This document shows positions 48,811 through 59,932 of a DNA stretch of 64,000 nucleotides, in pieces. The translations under genes were made by a program, and so were the position numbers. A model generated the notes under the pieces. The model saw nothing but the letters and a program-made list of their open reading frames with translations, was not told the origin of the DNA and made no database searches. Numbering within the stretch: the stretch's first letter is position 1; each line of letters opens with the position of its first letter. The DNA lies in the NCBI GenBank assembly GCA_016801845.1, contig CM028927.1, positions 3,028,001 through 3,092,000 on the forward strand, read 5' to 3'. Origin of the DNA: Polydactylus sextarius. Lineage: Eukaryota > Chordata > Actinopteri > Polynemidae.

Positions 48811-51800
48811 AACTATGTCCTCCTGCTCAGTGTGATTCACTTTGTCAAGAAATCTACAAAAATAAGCTTTGACTGATTTGTTTTCTTGGCAAGAAAATGC
48901 ATAAGTCATTAAACATTGTTTTTAATGCTGTTATGGCGATGCATTATCTAGCAATGCCAAAGGCACGTCTGTTTAGAAAGTGTAAATGCTGTTGTCTAAC
49001 CAAATGGACTCCTATCCTTGAATTGTGTTTTCTTTCTCTCCATGATGCTGTTTTCATGCACAGAGCACCTCTGGCTTTCTGTCTGTGACTATCAAACAAA
49101 ACAAGCACTTTAGAGAAAACCTTCTCTCTAAAAATCTCTGCTTTTTGCACCACAAAAAAACAACTGAATATCTCTTAATATTACAATGTATAGTTCATAT
49201 TCATTTATTAATATGTGTAGAATTTGGATGTTCATCTTGAGTAACAGATCTGCTTCCATTTTATTAAATATATCAAACAACAATAGCAGAAGGGCCTCCT
49301 CAACGTTTTTAATGATTCAACTTTCACTGACATACTTACCGAGGCGTGGTCTCTGCAGTGAGCCGTTTCAAGAACTCTTCTCCAACTGTTTATATCTTGT
49401 GAACTTTGAAACTGCATCAGCAGTCACGATCAAGGTTCCCATGTGTCAGTGTGAGCTTTGTGTTTGACCTGTAAGCGTATCCCGGTTGCCCTCTACTATG
49501 GGCAGAGAAATCAAATCAATAATTAAAAACAGTGTTGATTTCTTCCTGTATCATCCTCATGCAACCTACAACTTGAAAAGTGGTGCAGACATTTTGTCCA
49601 TCCACTGTAATTGCTGCGGACAGACGGATCGTCGGTTGTGAGGACAGGGATGGATTTATTTGGTCATTAGTGGCAAAGATTACACTGCTGTGCAGATCAC
49701 TTAATGTTACAATTTTTTTAAAGATCTCAAATGCCTGCCAACAGGGGCCAGCCTCTGGTGCTGCTGCATTTATCGATATGCACAAATTCACTGGGGTGAA
49801 TTTGTAATCTGTGTGTTTAAACAGCCACATGCAAAGACAAAACACTTCATATTTATTATCATTATTATTATTATCATTTCTGCTCCCTATCCTTCTCTCC
49901 CTTGGACGTAGTAAAAAATACAAATGAAATGTCAACATATTGCCAAATATACTTGGATGGAAAAGCCCAGGTATATTAAATACTGGTGTGTATTAGCGGA
50001 CATTGGTACAAAATATCACATTAATTCAGCAAATATTACTAAAGCATTTCACTCTGAACTAAAGAGTGGTGTGAGAGGAAAAGTGAGGATCAGCAGGACA
50101 TGAGGATTCATCCTCAGGGGAACATGAATGCATTAAATTTCATGGAAATCTGTAATCATCACTGCAGTGGTGGTGGTGATAGTGTGTTAGTTAGCATGGC
50201 ATAGTGATACATTTTCCTGGTTGACTTAAACTTGGGTTCTGTTATTTGGTCTAGTATGGACTATATGCGACCATGAGGATAAGATTCAGGAGCACTTTAG
50301 AGGCACAGTAGAGCAGAGTGGTCATTTTTTGGTTTCTTCCAGCAGGACTAGTCGTGGTCATGGTGTTTTAGATGAACGTGCCGGTAGAACTGAATGTTCG
50401 TTCAACCTTTTGCGTTCAATAGTCTAGACCGTCACTGTCACATCATGTTTCAGACTTTTACATGTTGACAGCCATTTATGGATGGTGATGTGACCTTTGC
50501 TGATGAACAAAACATGTGAAGAGAAACTGAACAAACTAATCCCTATCACCTAATATACTAATTATATCCTGGAATATGTTTTAAAGAGAGACATGTTTTG
50601 ATGTTTTAAGGCACAAAAGTGTGACAAAAGAAATGACAAACAAGGGAAAATTTTAAATCTTGAAAAATATTTCTAAATAATTTTGCTCTTAAATGTTATT
50701 TTCAATTTAGTCCTGTTGTCTTAAATCTAAGTGGAGCTGTAGAATAAGCACAATGTTTTGTCTGATATCTAAGGTTGGTGCACAGCTCTCTTGAGAAACC
50801 TGATTTCCTATGATTTGTCTCGCCAACACAGTGACAGGACATGTAACAGTGTAGCACAGATGGGGCTCTCACAACATTAGATCCTTTTCTTGGAGTGGAT
50901 CTTGAAGGATCTTGACATCCTGCTGTCTCTGTAAAACAAACATGAGATGTGCCAGTTTCTTCACCTGATTCTATGAAAAAAAGGAGGAAGTCAAGAGCAG
51001 CTTAAAGCAACTTTTACTGCCTCGGCACATATTCCTTTGCTTAGAAAATGTCATATGTTTAAAAAAAAGTACCATCTTAAAGGTGAAAAATCAGATGTGC
51101 TACAGTGTGAATTGTATTACGTGGATAACATGATGAAGCTGCCACACACAGCTCACAGCAGTCTGTGGCGAAGAATACATAAAGAACCATAAGTTCATCC
51201 TTCCAACAAATTTTAAAGTGCCAGCTAAGATATGAGAATGTATAGTTGAACTCGTGTCAAAATGACATGACTTTAAGGTCATTTCCTAGTTATTTCCTAA
51301 CAGCAATTGAACAAAATGGTTGGAAGAAAATGAGCTTGGCTAGTTCAACTTATAGATATTGGAATTTAAAGCATCTCTTCTAGTTAACTTAAATTATCTT
51401 TGACATATAGCGCTGTGCTGAGAGAACACATGAGAGTGGCTTATAATGAAACAACTTAAAGTTATTTTTGCTGTGCAAAGTCCCAGCTGCCTGCTTTGCC
51501 TGCTATATGTGAAACACTGAGTATTATATACAGTGAATCTTGTTTGATTAAAATGATTTGTGGATTCTGAATATAAGCTGATACATTAGTGGCATAAAAC
51601 ATCCAATGGATGGCAACAAGAATGAGGTTATAAAATTATGGCAGAATTGTGCCAACAGGCCACTATAGCAGACACTCAAACCATTTGTGTGAACATCAAC
51701 TGCGAGATGGATTCAAAAATTACAAAAAACAGTATTTGTTGTTTTTTGATATTCAGACAAACATGTAATTTTGAACCAACAAACGTTGGCAGTTTCTGAA

Positions 51801-53864
51801 TTGAGGTAATGTATGGAAAATGGTAAAGCATTACTCATTTCTTACTTCACACAAATGGTCTAAAGATGAGGAAAGTTCAGAAATACAAACTACAATTTTT
51901 TACATTAAGGTGTTATGTTTGGTCCCTCTCAGTATTATCACTGTTTAAATAAAAAAATTTCAGGCTCCACTCCCTTAAACAAATAGATCATTCTGATTGG
52001 TTGATTCTCTGTAAGCAGTGACTGGCTCCATTAACACGACCAGACATCCCTCTGCCAATTGTCAGTTTTTTTAGCATAACCTACTGACTCTAATTGGTTA
52101 GCATATTTTGCATATTGTAGCTTCACCCATCGAAAGAGTTGCAGTGCTGCAGTCAAAGCAGTGCTTGAACTAACAAGTTTGAGCCTGCATCCAATACAAG
52201 CAGCTGCTTTAAAATTCTCTACGGGAGGGAAAACACTTGCAGAGCAAGAACAAGACAGAACAAGAGCTTATAATTTCATTTCTGTCTGCAATTAATTGTA
52301 GAAAGTGTGCTTTCTCCAAGTGGTGCATATTGGTTTTTTCCCTGAACACAAGCCCTTGAACTTTCCTTTCCTGGACATGCTCTAACTCCAGGTTGCCCTC
52401 GCTGATTAGAGGTCAGTAAATGACAGTGGAGGTGATTTGGACGGGAGGTGGCCCTACTGCAAAGCACAATCTACATCCTGCTACAGCAAATGAACCGATG
52501 TGAAACTGGAGCTCCCTACAATGCGCAATCATTACACACATTGTGTGGACCTCTTGAAAAACAAAACGGAGAACAAATGCACATGTTCCATGTGGGAAAG
52601 ACGTCCAGGCGTCACACTGGTTAAGTGCAAGTTTCAGGGAACTGACCTCAGAATTTGACTCACTGATTTATACAAACTGCTCATGCACAGCCATGAACTC
52701 ATATTTTATTGCAAATTATGTAAAGTAAATTATCATTTACTTAGTCTTAGTTTCCTGTTTAATAAAGTGAAACCACAATTTATAAAGGCCTTGTATGCAT
52801 ATTGTCTCCACCATCATATTATCCATTAAATCAGTCCAGTGATTAGACCTACTCTATATGCAGATGTGTTGTGGAGTATTTTCATGCATGTGTGCCACCA
52901 TGTAAACACATACACTCTTTGTTTACAGCGTGGTCCCTGAAACATTCTTGAAATTAGAGCACTATCTTAAAATGCAAATAACAGGCTGAGCGCATTAAAG
53001 GAAAGAGGAACACTTCCCAACCATGACAGGATTATGTACAGGAGATCTAACTAGAAACAGGCAGTTCCCATTGAAATAAAACAGTGGTAGGTATAGACTA
53101 AACCTTTAACGGTGTAGAAAAAGAAACACAGTTCTGTGACAGAATGTTAACGTTACTTTTAATGAAATATTTTTTCTTCTATGACTTTAATTAACCTCTC
53201 ATACAACAAGTCAGTGCATCAAATATACAGGAGATATAGTCGCCTGACAGACAAATAAAAAATTATTATACAAATTATTATTGCATGATTTAAGACCTGA
53301 CCAGTTCAGTGAGTGGATGCTGTTGATGGAACATGGGCTGTGCCACAGTTTTTTCTAGTAGTAAATTACAGTAAATAGCAGTAAATGACAATAAATCTGT
53401 TTTTTTTTTATGTGATTCAAATGGCTCCTGAATCTTAATTTTAAATTATTGATTCAATAATATTACAATGCACGTTTGGCTTGGAAAGATTGTGGGACTT
53501 TATTTTCAAATGAGGTTCAGGTGCACTTGTGTGGCCCCCTGGTTTGTTATGAAGAAGTGTGTGGCTGACAGTGGACTGAGACTGTTGATGATGGACAATT
53601 TGTCTTGATTGCAGCTGCAGCATTACAACAACACCATGTTTTTTTTTTTTTTAATGTTTCACTCTTACCGTAGCACCACAGGTGTTTTGTGGCTCTAGTA
53701 AGACTCATTTCTCTAATTTGACCAAACTTCATGTTGCATGCAAAAAGTTGGAATATAATTGTAATTGAAATAATAAATCAGCACAACAACAGTGTGATTT
53801 CAGGCCTGAGGGCTTGAACTTTTATAAGAAATCATGGTGGAGAAAATTACATTTCCTGACCTCC
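48811..53864. other. Non-coding sequence; (ATT)n-like run near 49857-49876
   Basis: No gene recognised in 5 kb. A 140-codon minus frame (49516-49938) has no recognisable domain. The exact 19-mer shared with 48637 lies at 51157-51175. Homopolymer T runs lie near 53401 and 53639-53652. Confidence 0.5.
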
Positions 53865-54085
53865 TGTAGTGAAATAACAGTCCTCCCATCCACACTGGGC
53901 TGAGGTGTTAATAACTCCTGCTGCCTGAAAATACTCTTTTAGCCTCCCACTTGTAATGATATCCATTATCTGAGAAATGTGTAATCACTATGAAAGCTGA
54001 TGAGATATTGTGTTACAGATATTTCAGGCATTGCTATAAAATGAAGCTAATATTGACACTGAAACCACAATATCAGCAACCAGTT
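53865..54085. promoter_or_regulatory. Candidate conserved non-coding element
   Basis: Unique sequence with 'ggtgttaataactcc', 'cttgtaatgatatccattat', 'tgtgtaatcactatgaaag' and 'tgatgagatattg' shows clustered TAAT and GATA-like cores in a non-repetitive context. Inference only. Confidence 0.25.
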
Positions 54086-56149
54086 CTTGGAGCAGCTGTA
54101 GGCTGTGAAGCAGCACACATTTCATTCCGTTGTCTCCTTTTATATGTCTGAGAAAACAGCACATTTCCACCCGAGCAGACTACTCCATAACACACAGGCA
54201 CCATCAGTGTTACTGCAGCACCACCGAATTGACAAGAAATGGTAGTGTAACTGATTACTTTGTTGATATTAGTAACACATTTACAGTTACTGAAATCTCA
54301 GAGGTTTGTCATTTGTTACTTTTGTCTTTTCACTTTTGTGAAATGGATCATCTTTAGCAGACGTATAAGTGAATCAGCAGTGGCCTGATGGTTGACACTT
54401 TGAGTGATACAAGATTTTGTCCTGGAAGCATCTTCTTTTATTTTTTTCATTTTTTGAGGTCAAGGACAAAAAAATAGTGTGAGTTGTCACCCCAGTGTAA
54501 ATAAATAGTTGACCAGGACCAGACAGAACCATAAACACTGATGCAGGTGTAATGTCAAAGCTCAACTTATCAACAATCAAATAACAAAAATGACTTGATT
54601 AATTAACAAAATGCTTTGTCTTGTACCACAAATGGCAACAATAATGTAGCTGAATGTTCATTGGAAATTGGTGTGTCATGTTTCTTTTATATCTCAATTT
54701 TGAGACACCATCTGATATGTTTTGATTTTGCTGTATTGTGTTGAGCTGCGGTTATTTTGTTCTTTTTTGTTCTGGAAATCCTGCAGTCTACTGTTACGGT
54801 GATTACTTCTGTCCTTGTTTGTGTCTGTTACTATTCTCCCAGTCAAATCCAAGAAGAGCTTCATATTGCCAGCAAGGACATTCTGCCATATCTGTCATGT
54901 TACCTGACATGATGGACGGTAGAATAGAATAGAATCTACAAACCGTGGGCAAAAACTCACATTAACACAAAATATTTCCACACCATGATGCATTTTCCAG
55001 TTTGTTTGTTGTTTCTGGATTATTTATACCTGCGACAGTAGCTATGATGCCTCCAAGGTGCAGCTAACTTGCTGCTACTGGCTAAAGCTCAAGTTATTTT
55101 TATTCCTCTGGACAGGACAAAGCAGGCAGAAATGAAGAGAAAACAAATACAGGGTTTTGGATTTAGAACTGAAATTGTGCCATTAATACTATATAAGGGA
55201 ACTGAGGAAGGCATGTACAAGTTCTCTTCCCTGATAACCTATGGCATTTCATTCAATAATTGGTAACTATTAACTAATTAATTTGGAAAGGCATTATTAG
55301 TATCAGGCTGATCGTTCGATACACTCTCTACCTCAGCATCTCTTCCTTTGAAACAGCTGAATCATTGACTGTTTCCTTCAGTCAAAGCAGCAGCATCAGG
55401 TCTTGGTTAATAACATCTCTCACTCACAGCAGCTCTTCTCCTTTGAAATGGTCCAGAACACAGACAACTCCTGTGACTCCTGCTCCATATTGTTATTTTT
55501 TAAGGACGTGCTCCCAGATACTGCCACCAGTGTCTGACAGACTGCTGTTTTATGGCAGACTGCTGCTGTTGCTGCTGTCTAGGGACATTTATACATAGTC
55601 TGATGTTTTAATTGTTCTCCCGTGGGTAGCTCACACACCAAGTTTGCCATGTTGTAACATTTATCAACTTATATAAATTAATATGATATAAACTTATGGT
55701 GATTTTTTAAAAATTTGACAGAGTTTGGTAGAATATTTACTTTTATAAACAAATGCAAATACATTAACATTAAAAATAATAATAATAATAAAAAAAATAA
55801 TAACAAAATAAAAGTACATATTTTGTAGGGTTGTCATTTTCTAATGGTTCTGTGGCAGAAAATTGGAAATCTGTCAAGAAACTAAAATAATCACCTGAAT
55901 GATGCTTCAACTTAGACTCAGATTAGACTCAGATAGAGATAAACCTGAGATCAAACAGACATGGTCTTATCCAGTCTTTAATTATGATCAAATTATTGAA
56001 GATAATAAGAAGGGAAAGAAATGTAGTTTTCTCTAATATGATGGGGAAAAGACATAATGGGCATGCAGTTAAAGAGATAAGGACAGTCCCGAGGTTGACC
56101 TGGAGCCAGACACATCATCTGTCAGCAGGAAGTAAGTGAAATTCACCAG
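54086..56149. other. Non-coding sequence; A/T-rich simple repeat at 55773-55806
   Basis: No gene recognised. An (AAT)n/A-rich run lies at 55773-55806, and a 12-bp 'agactcagatt' direct pair near 55913-55935. Confidence 0.5.
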
Positions 56150-56350
56150 TAGAAACAGTGTTCTGGCAAGTGTGTTTTATAAGGTATGGTGAGGCCTCTG
56201 GGGAATTAAAGCAGGAGCTAAGCTCCTCTAAATTCAGTGCGATCCCGGGATCTGCTCGGGTTTATTGCCAGTGCTGCCTCAGAGAACACAATGAACTCTG
56301 CTGCACTTGAATCTCCAGTGGTGTCCTTGGATAGTTTTTTTGGTCTCCAG
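56150..56350. promoter_or_regulatory. Candidate conserved non-coding element with two perfect palindromes
   Basis: AGGAGCT-A-AGCTCCT (56213-56227) and GATCCCGGGATC (56241-56252) lie within 40 bp, in unique, GC-richer sequence set in an AT-rich desert. Function unknown. Confidence 0.3.
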
Positions 56351-56969
56351 TAAATATTGAGGAGAGAGTTGTAGAAATAGTGTTGGAGCAGAACCTACCT
56401 GGCCCAGGATGGATTGAGTTTCTGTCCTACTTTAATAGGCATCAAAGTCTTATAGTATCCATGATAGTCAAACATCGATTAAAAATACGTGAGCACCATC
56501 AGATGACCACATTTTATTTATTTATTTATTTTGACTGATTGCCACAGCCACTGTTCTGCTGTTAGCATTTGATAGAGCACAGAATGTGTATTCATCCGCA
56601 TCTGAAAATAGTCCCAAGCAGATGCTCTATTTTGTCCTCTTGAGTAAAATCTGTTACAGACCTGTCCCAATCAAGGAAATCAGATTTTTAACTTTGTTAA
56701 TGCATCCATATGAAGGTTGTATATCAGGGGCGATTGCTGTGAGACAACAAAGGAAGCCAAACTTCCTCTGACATTTCACACAATAAATGGTCAAATATCC
56801 ACTGTTGAATATACATTAAGTTGGGACTGACATTAAAACTAAGAGCATCCTAGAATGTGTTTGTATATGATACATGATATATGACTGTATAATGAAAGAC
56901 AAGCTGCATGGCTGAATGTCTCTGCAGTGAATCAGTTGCAGATAACTATATATTCTATGTTGGAAAACA
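56351..56969. other. Non-coding sequence with no recognised feature
   Basis: A short TTTA-rich run lies near 56512-56530. No gene recognised. Confidence 0.5.
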
Positions 56970-57260
56970 TGTATGAAGTCACAGTGACCTTGACCTTTCT
57001 CTTTTAGCTACTAAATTTTTTGCTTGAGTCCAAGCGAACGTTACTGCTGGGTGTCATGAAATTCCCTTGAATTCCTGATATCATATGTGAGGTAACTATG
57101 ACCATGACCTTTGACCTCTGTCCACCAAAGTCTGATTATCTTGAGTCCAAGTGAATGTTTGAGCCAAATGTGAAAGGATTCCCTCGTGCTGTTGTTAAGA
57201 TATCATTGACTTCGGGTGGGGCACATGGACACAAAACCTGAAAACATGAAGTTATAGTCC
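56970..57260 (+). repeat. Tandem dimer of the 'gtcacagtgaccttgacc' fish repeat
   Basis: Two units about 120 bp apart each run from a TGACCT cluster through 'gagtccaag(c/t)gaa' to 'attccct'. Unit 1 has AGTCACAGTGACCT overlapping TGACCTTGACCT (56985-56996, DR0). Unit 2 has TGACCTTTGACCT (57105-57117), whose reverse complement AGGTCAAAGGTCA is the exact DR1 consensus of HNF4 and PPAR/RXR. It is the same family as 6136-6200 and 47535-47700. Receptor binding is not shown. Confidence 0.8.
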
Positions 57261-58229
57261 ACACTTGTCACCAGCATAGAAACAGAATGAGACAGCCAGG
57301 GCTTCATGTGTCACATACCAAAGGAACTAATCCTAATAAAACAATCCTGAATTCACAGAGTCATCATGTAACCTTTCCTCTCTTGAGCTGTGGACACTGG
57401 CGCTGTTGGAATCACAACCATGCATGGAATGGCATCTAACATGGATGAATGCGTTTTAGTCTTCTAACTTAATGATATATTATCTAATAAAAATCTCACA
57501 ACTCAAACTAAAATCCAGACAGTTACCATCACAACAGAGGGAGGGGAACAGAGTCATATTTCAGTAAGACTTAATTGGAGGAGATGGATGCAAGTGGAGC
57601 TTAGAGGAGGCGCATGTGAAGGCATAAAAGTAAACACCAAGACAAAATGATCCCCATGACTGCACTAAGTCTTCCTATTTAATACTTATTGCCTGGACCT
57701 CGTTCATTAGCACAAGTGTGTTTCTCTCTAGCCACACATATCAATTTAGTTTCCTTTAATACTGATTTTGTGACTTTGTTGCAACAACAATTTATAAGAT
57801 TCTTTCAGATTGGTATTAGGCTTGTTTCTTCTTTCTTTTCCTCTAACTGCTTTTTGGAATTAGTTTAATTTACCAATAACTCATCTGGTGATCTTCTGGA
57901 TTAAACTATACAAGGCTGTGAAGATAGCTGTTCATTTATATTCATCTTGCTCAATGCGAATAATAAAATGCAGCACCAACAAGTACGTGTTTGCATTCTG
58001 GGATTCTTCAAATGAAATCAGTGAGCTTTTAAAAAGCCCTTTGTATCCAGCTTTAGGCACACAGTCAATAGCCATTGCTTTCCATCTAATGGTCTGTCTC
58101 TTAGGGAAACACAAAAGCTGCAGTCTGAGGCCTTATCCTCTATTTGCTGTTTTGTAACTACCAATTTAGACTCGATTTTTTCTTGATTAGCTGACTAGAA
58201 ACTTCTATAAAGGGGGAATATTTTGAAAT
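57261..58229. other. Non-coding sequence with no recognised feature
   Basis: No gene recognised. Short overlapping frames near 57888-58157 on both strands lack any known domain. Confidence 0.5.
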
Positions 58230-58700
58230 TAAACTTGGAGTTATTTAAAAGGGTGGGGCCCAGACTATTAACCTTGCACGGCCTTTATCATTACCAAATA
58301 GGATGTGCATTACAATAAACAACAACATCTACCATTACACTTAATTTTCTCTGGTTAATTATAGTCCATTACACAAATAAGTACATAACAATAAAAGGAA
58401 GGATAATGCTGTTTTTCTTTATTATTTCCATTTTTCCTTTAATTGGATTTGCTTAGTGAATGTCACTGTGCTCTGCTGCTGATTTGGGTGCAGTGAACTG
58501 AACTCTTGTTTTTCTCACTAACTGTGGCGGAGCGAGTGGCAACACCTGTTTCCAAAAAGGAGACATCCTTCAGCAGGACGCCGCAGAGAGCCTGCGTGAT
58601 CACGGAAATCTAATTTAAAGTGTACCTGTGGATTCTATCATGTCGCGTCTCTGAAAGTCACTCGCTCATCAGGGTTCACCAGTCATCAGTGCTTCAACAT
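58230..58700. promoter_or_regulatory. Candidate conserved non-coding element
   Basis: Unique sequence with a GC block ('agggtggggcccagactatt'), dense TAAT/ATTA cores ('cattacacttaattttctc', 'ggttaattatagtccattac' near 58354) and a second GC-richer block (58525-58620). It is among the most enhancer-like stretches in the window by texture. No comparison was possible. Confidence 0.35.
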
Positions 58701-59428
58701 TGTCACACACTGTCACTGAAAAATAATTTCTTTCCCTGTTTAAAATTAACCATATCAAGGTATTATTCCAAAATATTCTACACCAATTGACTTTGACACC
58801 TCAAAAAATATGTTTTGGCTACATGATTTTTTTAAAAATTACTTTAACTTCTATTATATCTAACAGCACAAATAAACTAATAAACTTTTAAATAAACACC
58901 CAAAGCAACTACATAACTTTAACTAGGTTAAATCAAGTAATTTGCTAAATTAAATGTTAATTACACAGCCTGTATATCACACGAAAACACACCGAAACAC
59001 AACTGTAAACTAAGGGGTATTTCATTCTGAAAATCCTAGTTAATGTTGTGATCCATATTTTTCGGCTGCTTTGACATTTCTTTGGGATGCTTGTTCGCTG
59101 CCATTCTTCATCCATGGTGTCTCTTGTCTTTACAAACTGCATCACAACAACCAGTAACTTATTGCTTAGCTCATAGAAACCTTTGGACAGAGCTGGTATT
59201 TATTTATGAGTTACTGTATGCCCGTCCATCCATTATCAATACTGTTAATCCTGCTGAGGGTTGCAGGAGAGATAGCTAACCGTGTCTGTGTGTTTCCAAC
59301 CTCAGAGTAGGAATATATTAATATTTTGTTTTCACATGCTGATTCATAGAAATTGGTTTCCCTAACACTGGTATTTACTCCTTGGATTTTGACATTTACT
59401 ACCATTTTTCAGTACCAGACAATGATTA
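58701..59428. other. Non-coding sequence with no recognised feature
   Basis: AT-rich with no gene or family recognised. Confidence 0.5.
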
Positions 59429-59932
59429 GGTTTGTGAATTGCATGGTGTTCCAATGGGCACAAAGGGGGCACAGGCACAGGAGAGTTGCATAAAGATAAT
59501 CATAATAATAATAATAAAAAGATTTTTTTAAAAGATAAAAATAGAAATAAAGATCACCCCTTACATGTGTGATCTCAATTGTTAAGGTTTTGTTAATCAC
59601 TTGAAGGAGGAGGGGGAACTTGGTTTTGAACTTATCCTCCCTATGCATTACCCCTATGCTAGGTGCTGATTTTAGTTTTTGATGAATTACAGATGGTGGG
59701 GTGGGAAAAGAAAAGAAAACCAAAGAAGTAAAACAAAGGTCAGGTAGATAGGGGTGGTTTGGGAATTGTATGGTGTTCCAATGGGCACCAACAGAGGCAA
59801 GGGCAAGGGAGTTGTATAGAGGTAATAATAATGATAATAATAATAAAAGTAGAAATCATTCCAGTTGAACAGTTGATCTTAAGCATTAAGGTTTTGTTAA
59901 TCATTTAAAGGAGGAGGGGGAAGTTCAATGGC
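59429..59932 (+). repeat. Local direct duplication: about 190-bp unit copied twice
   Basis: Units 59429-59622 and 59756-59932 share 'aattg(c/t)atggtgttccaa', 'tgggcac', an (ATA)n run, 'aaggttttgttaatca' and 'aaggaggagggggaa'. They are 327 bp apart at the left end and 304 at the right. The 133-bp spacer (59623-59755) is purine-rich at its 3' end. No known family recognised. Confidence 0.85.

Noticed and set aside
49516..49938. 140-codon minus-strand open frame
   Set aside because: No recognisable domain; includes an Asn-rich string from an (ATT)n-like run; no splice or promoter context.
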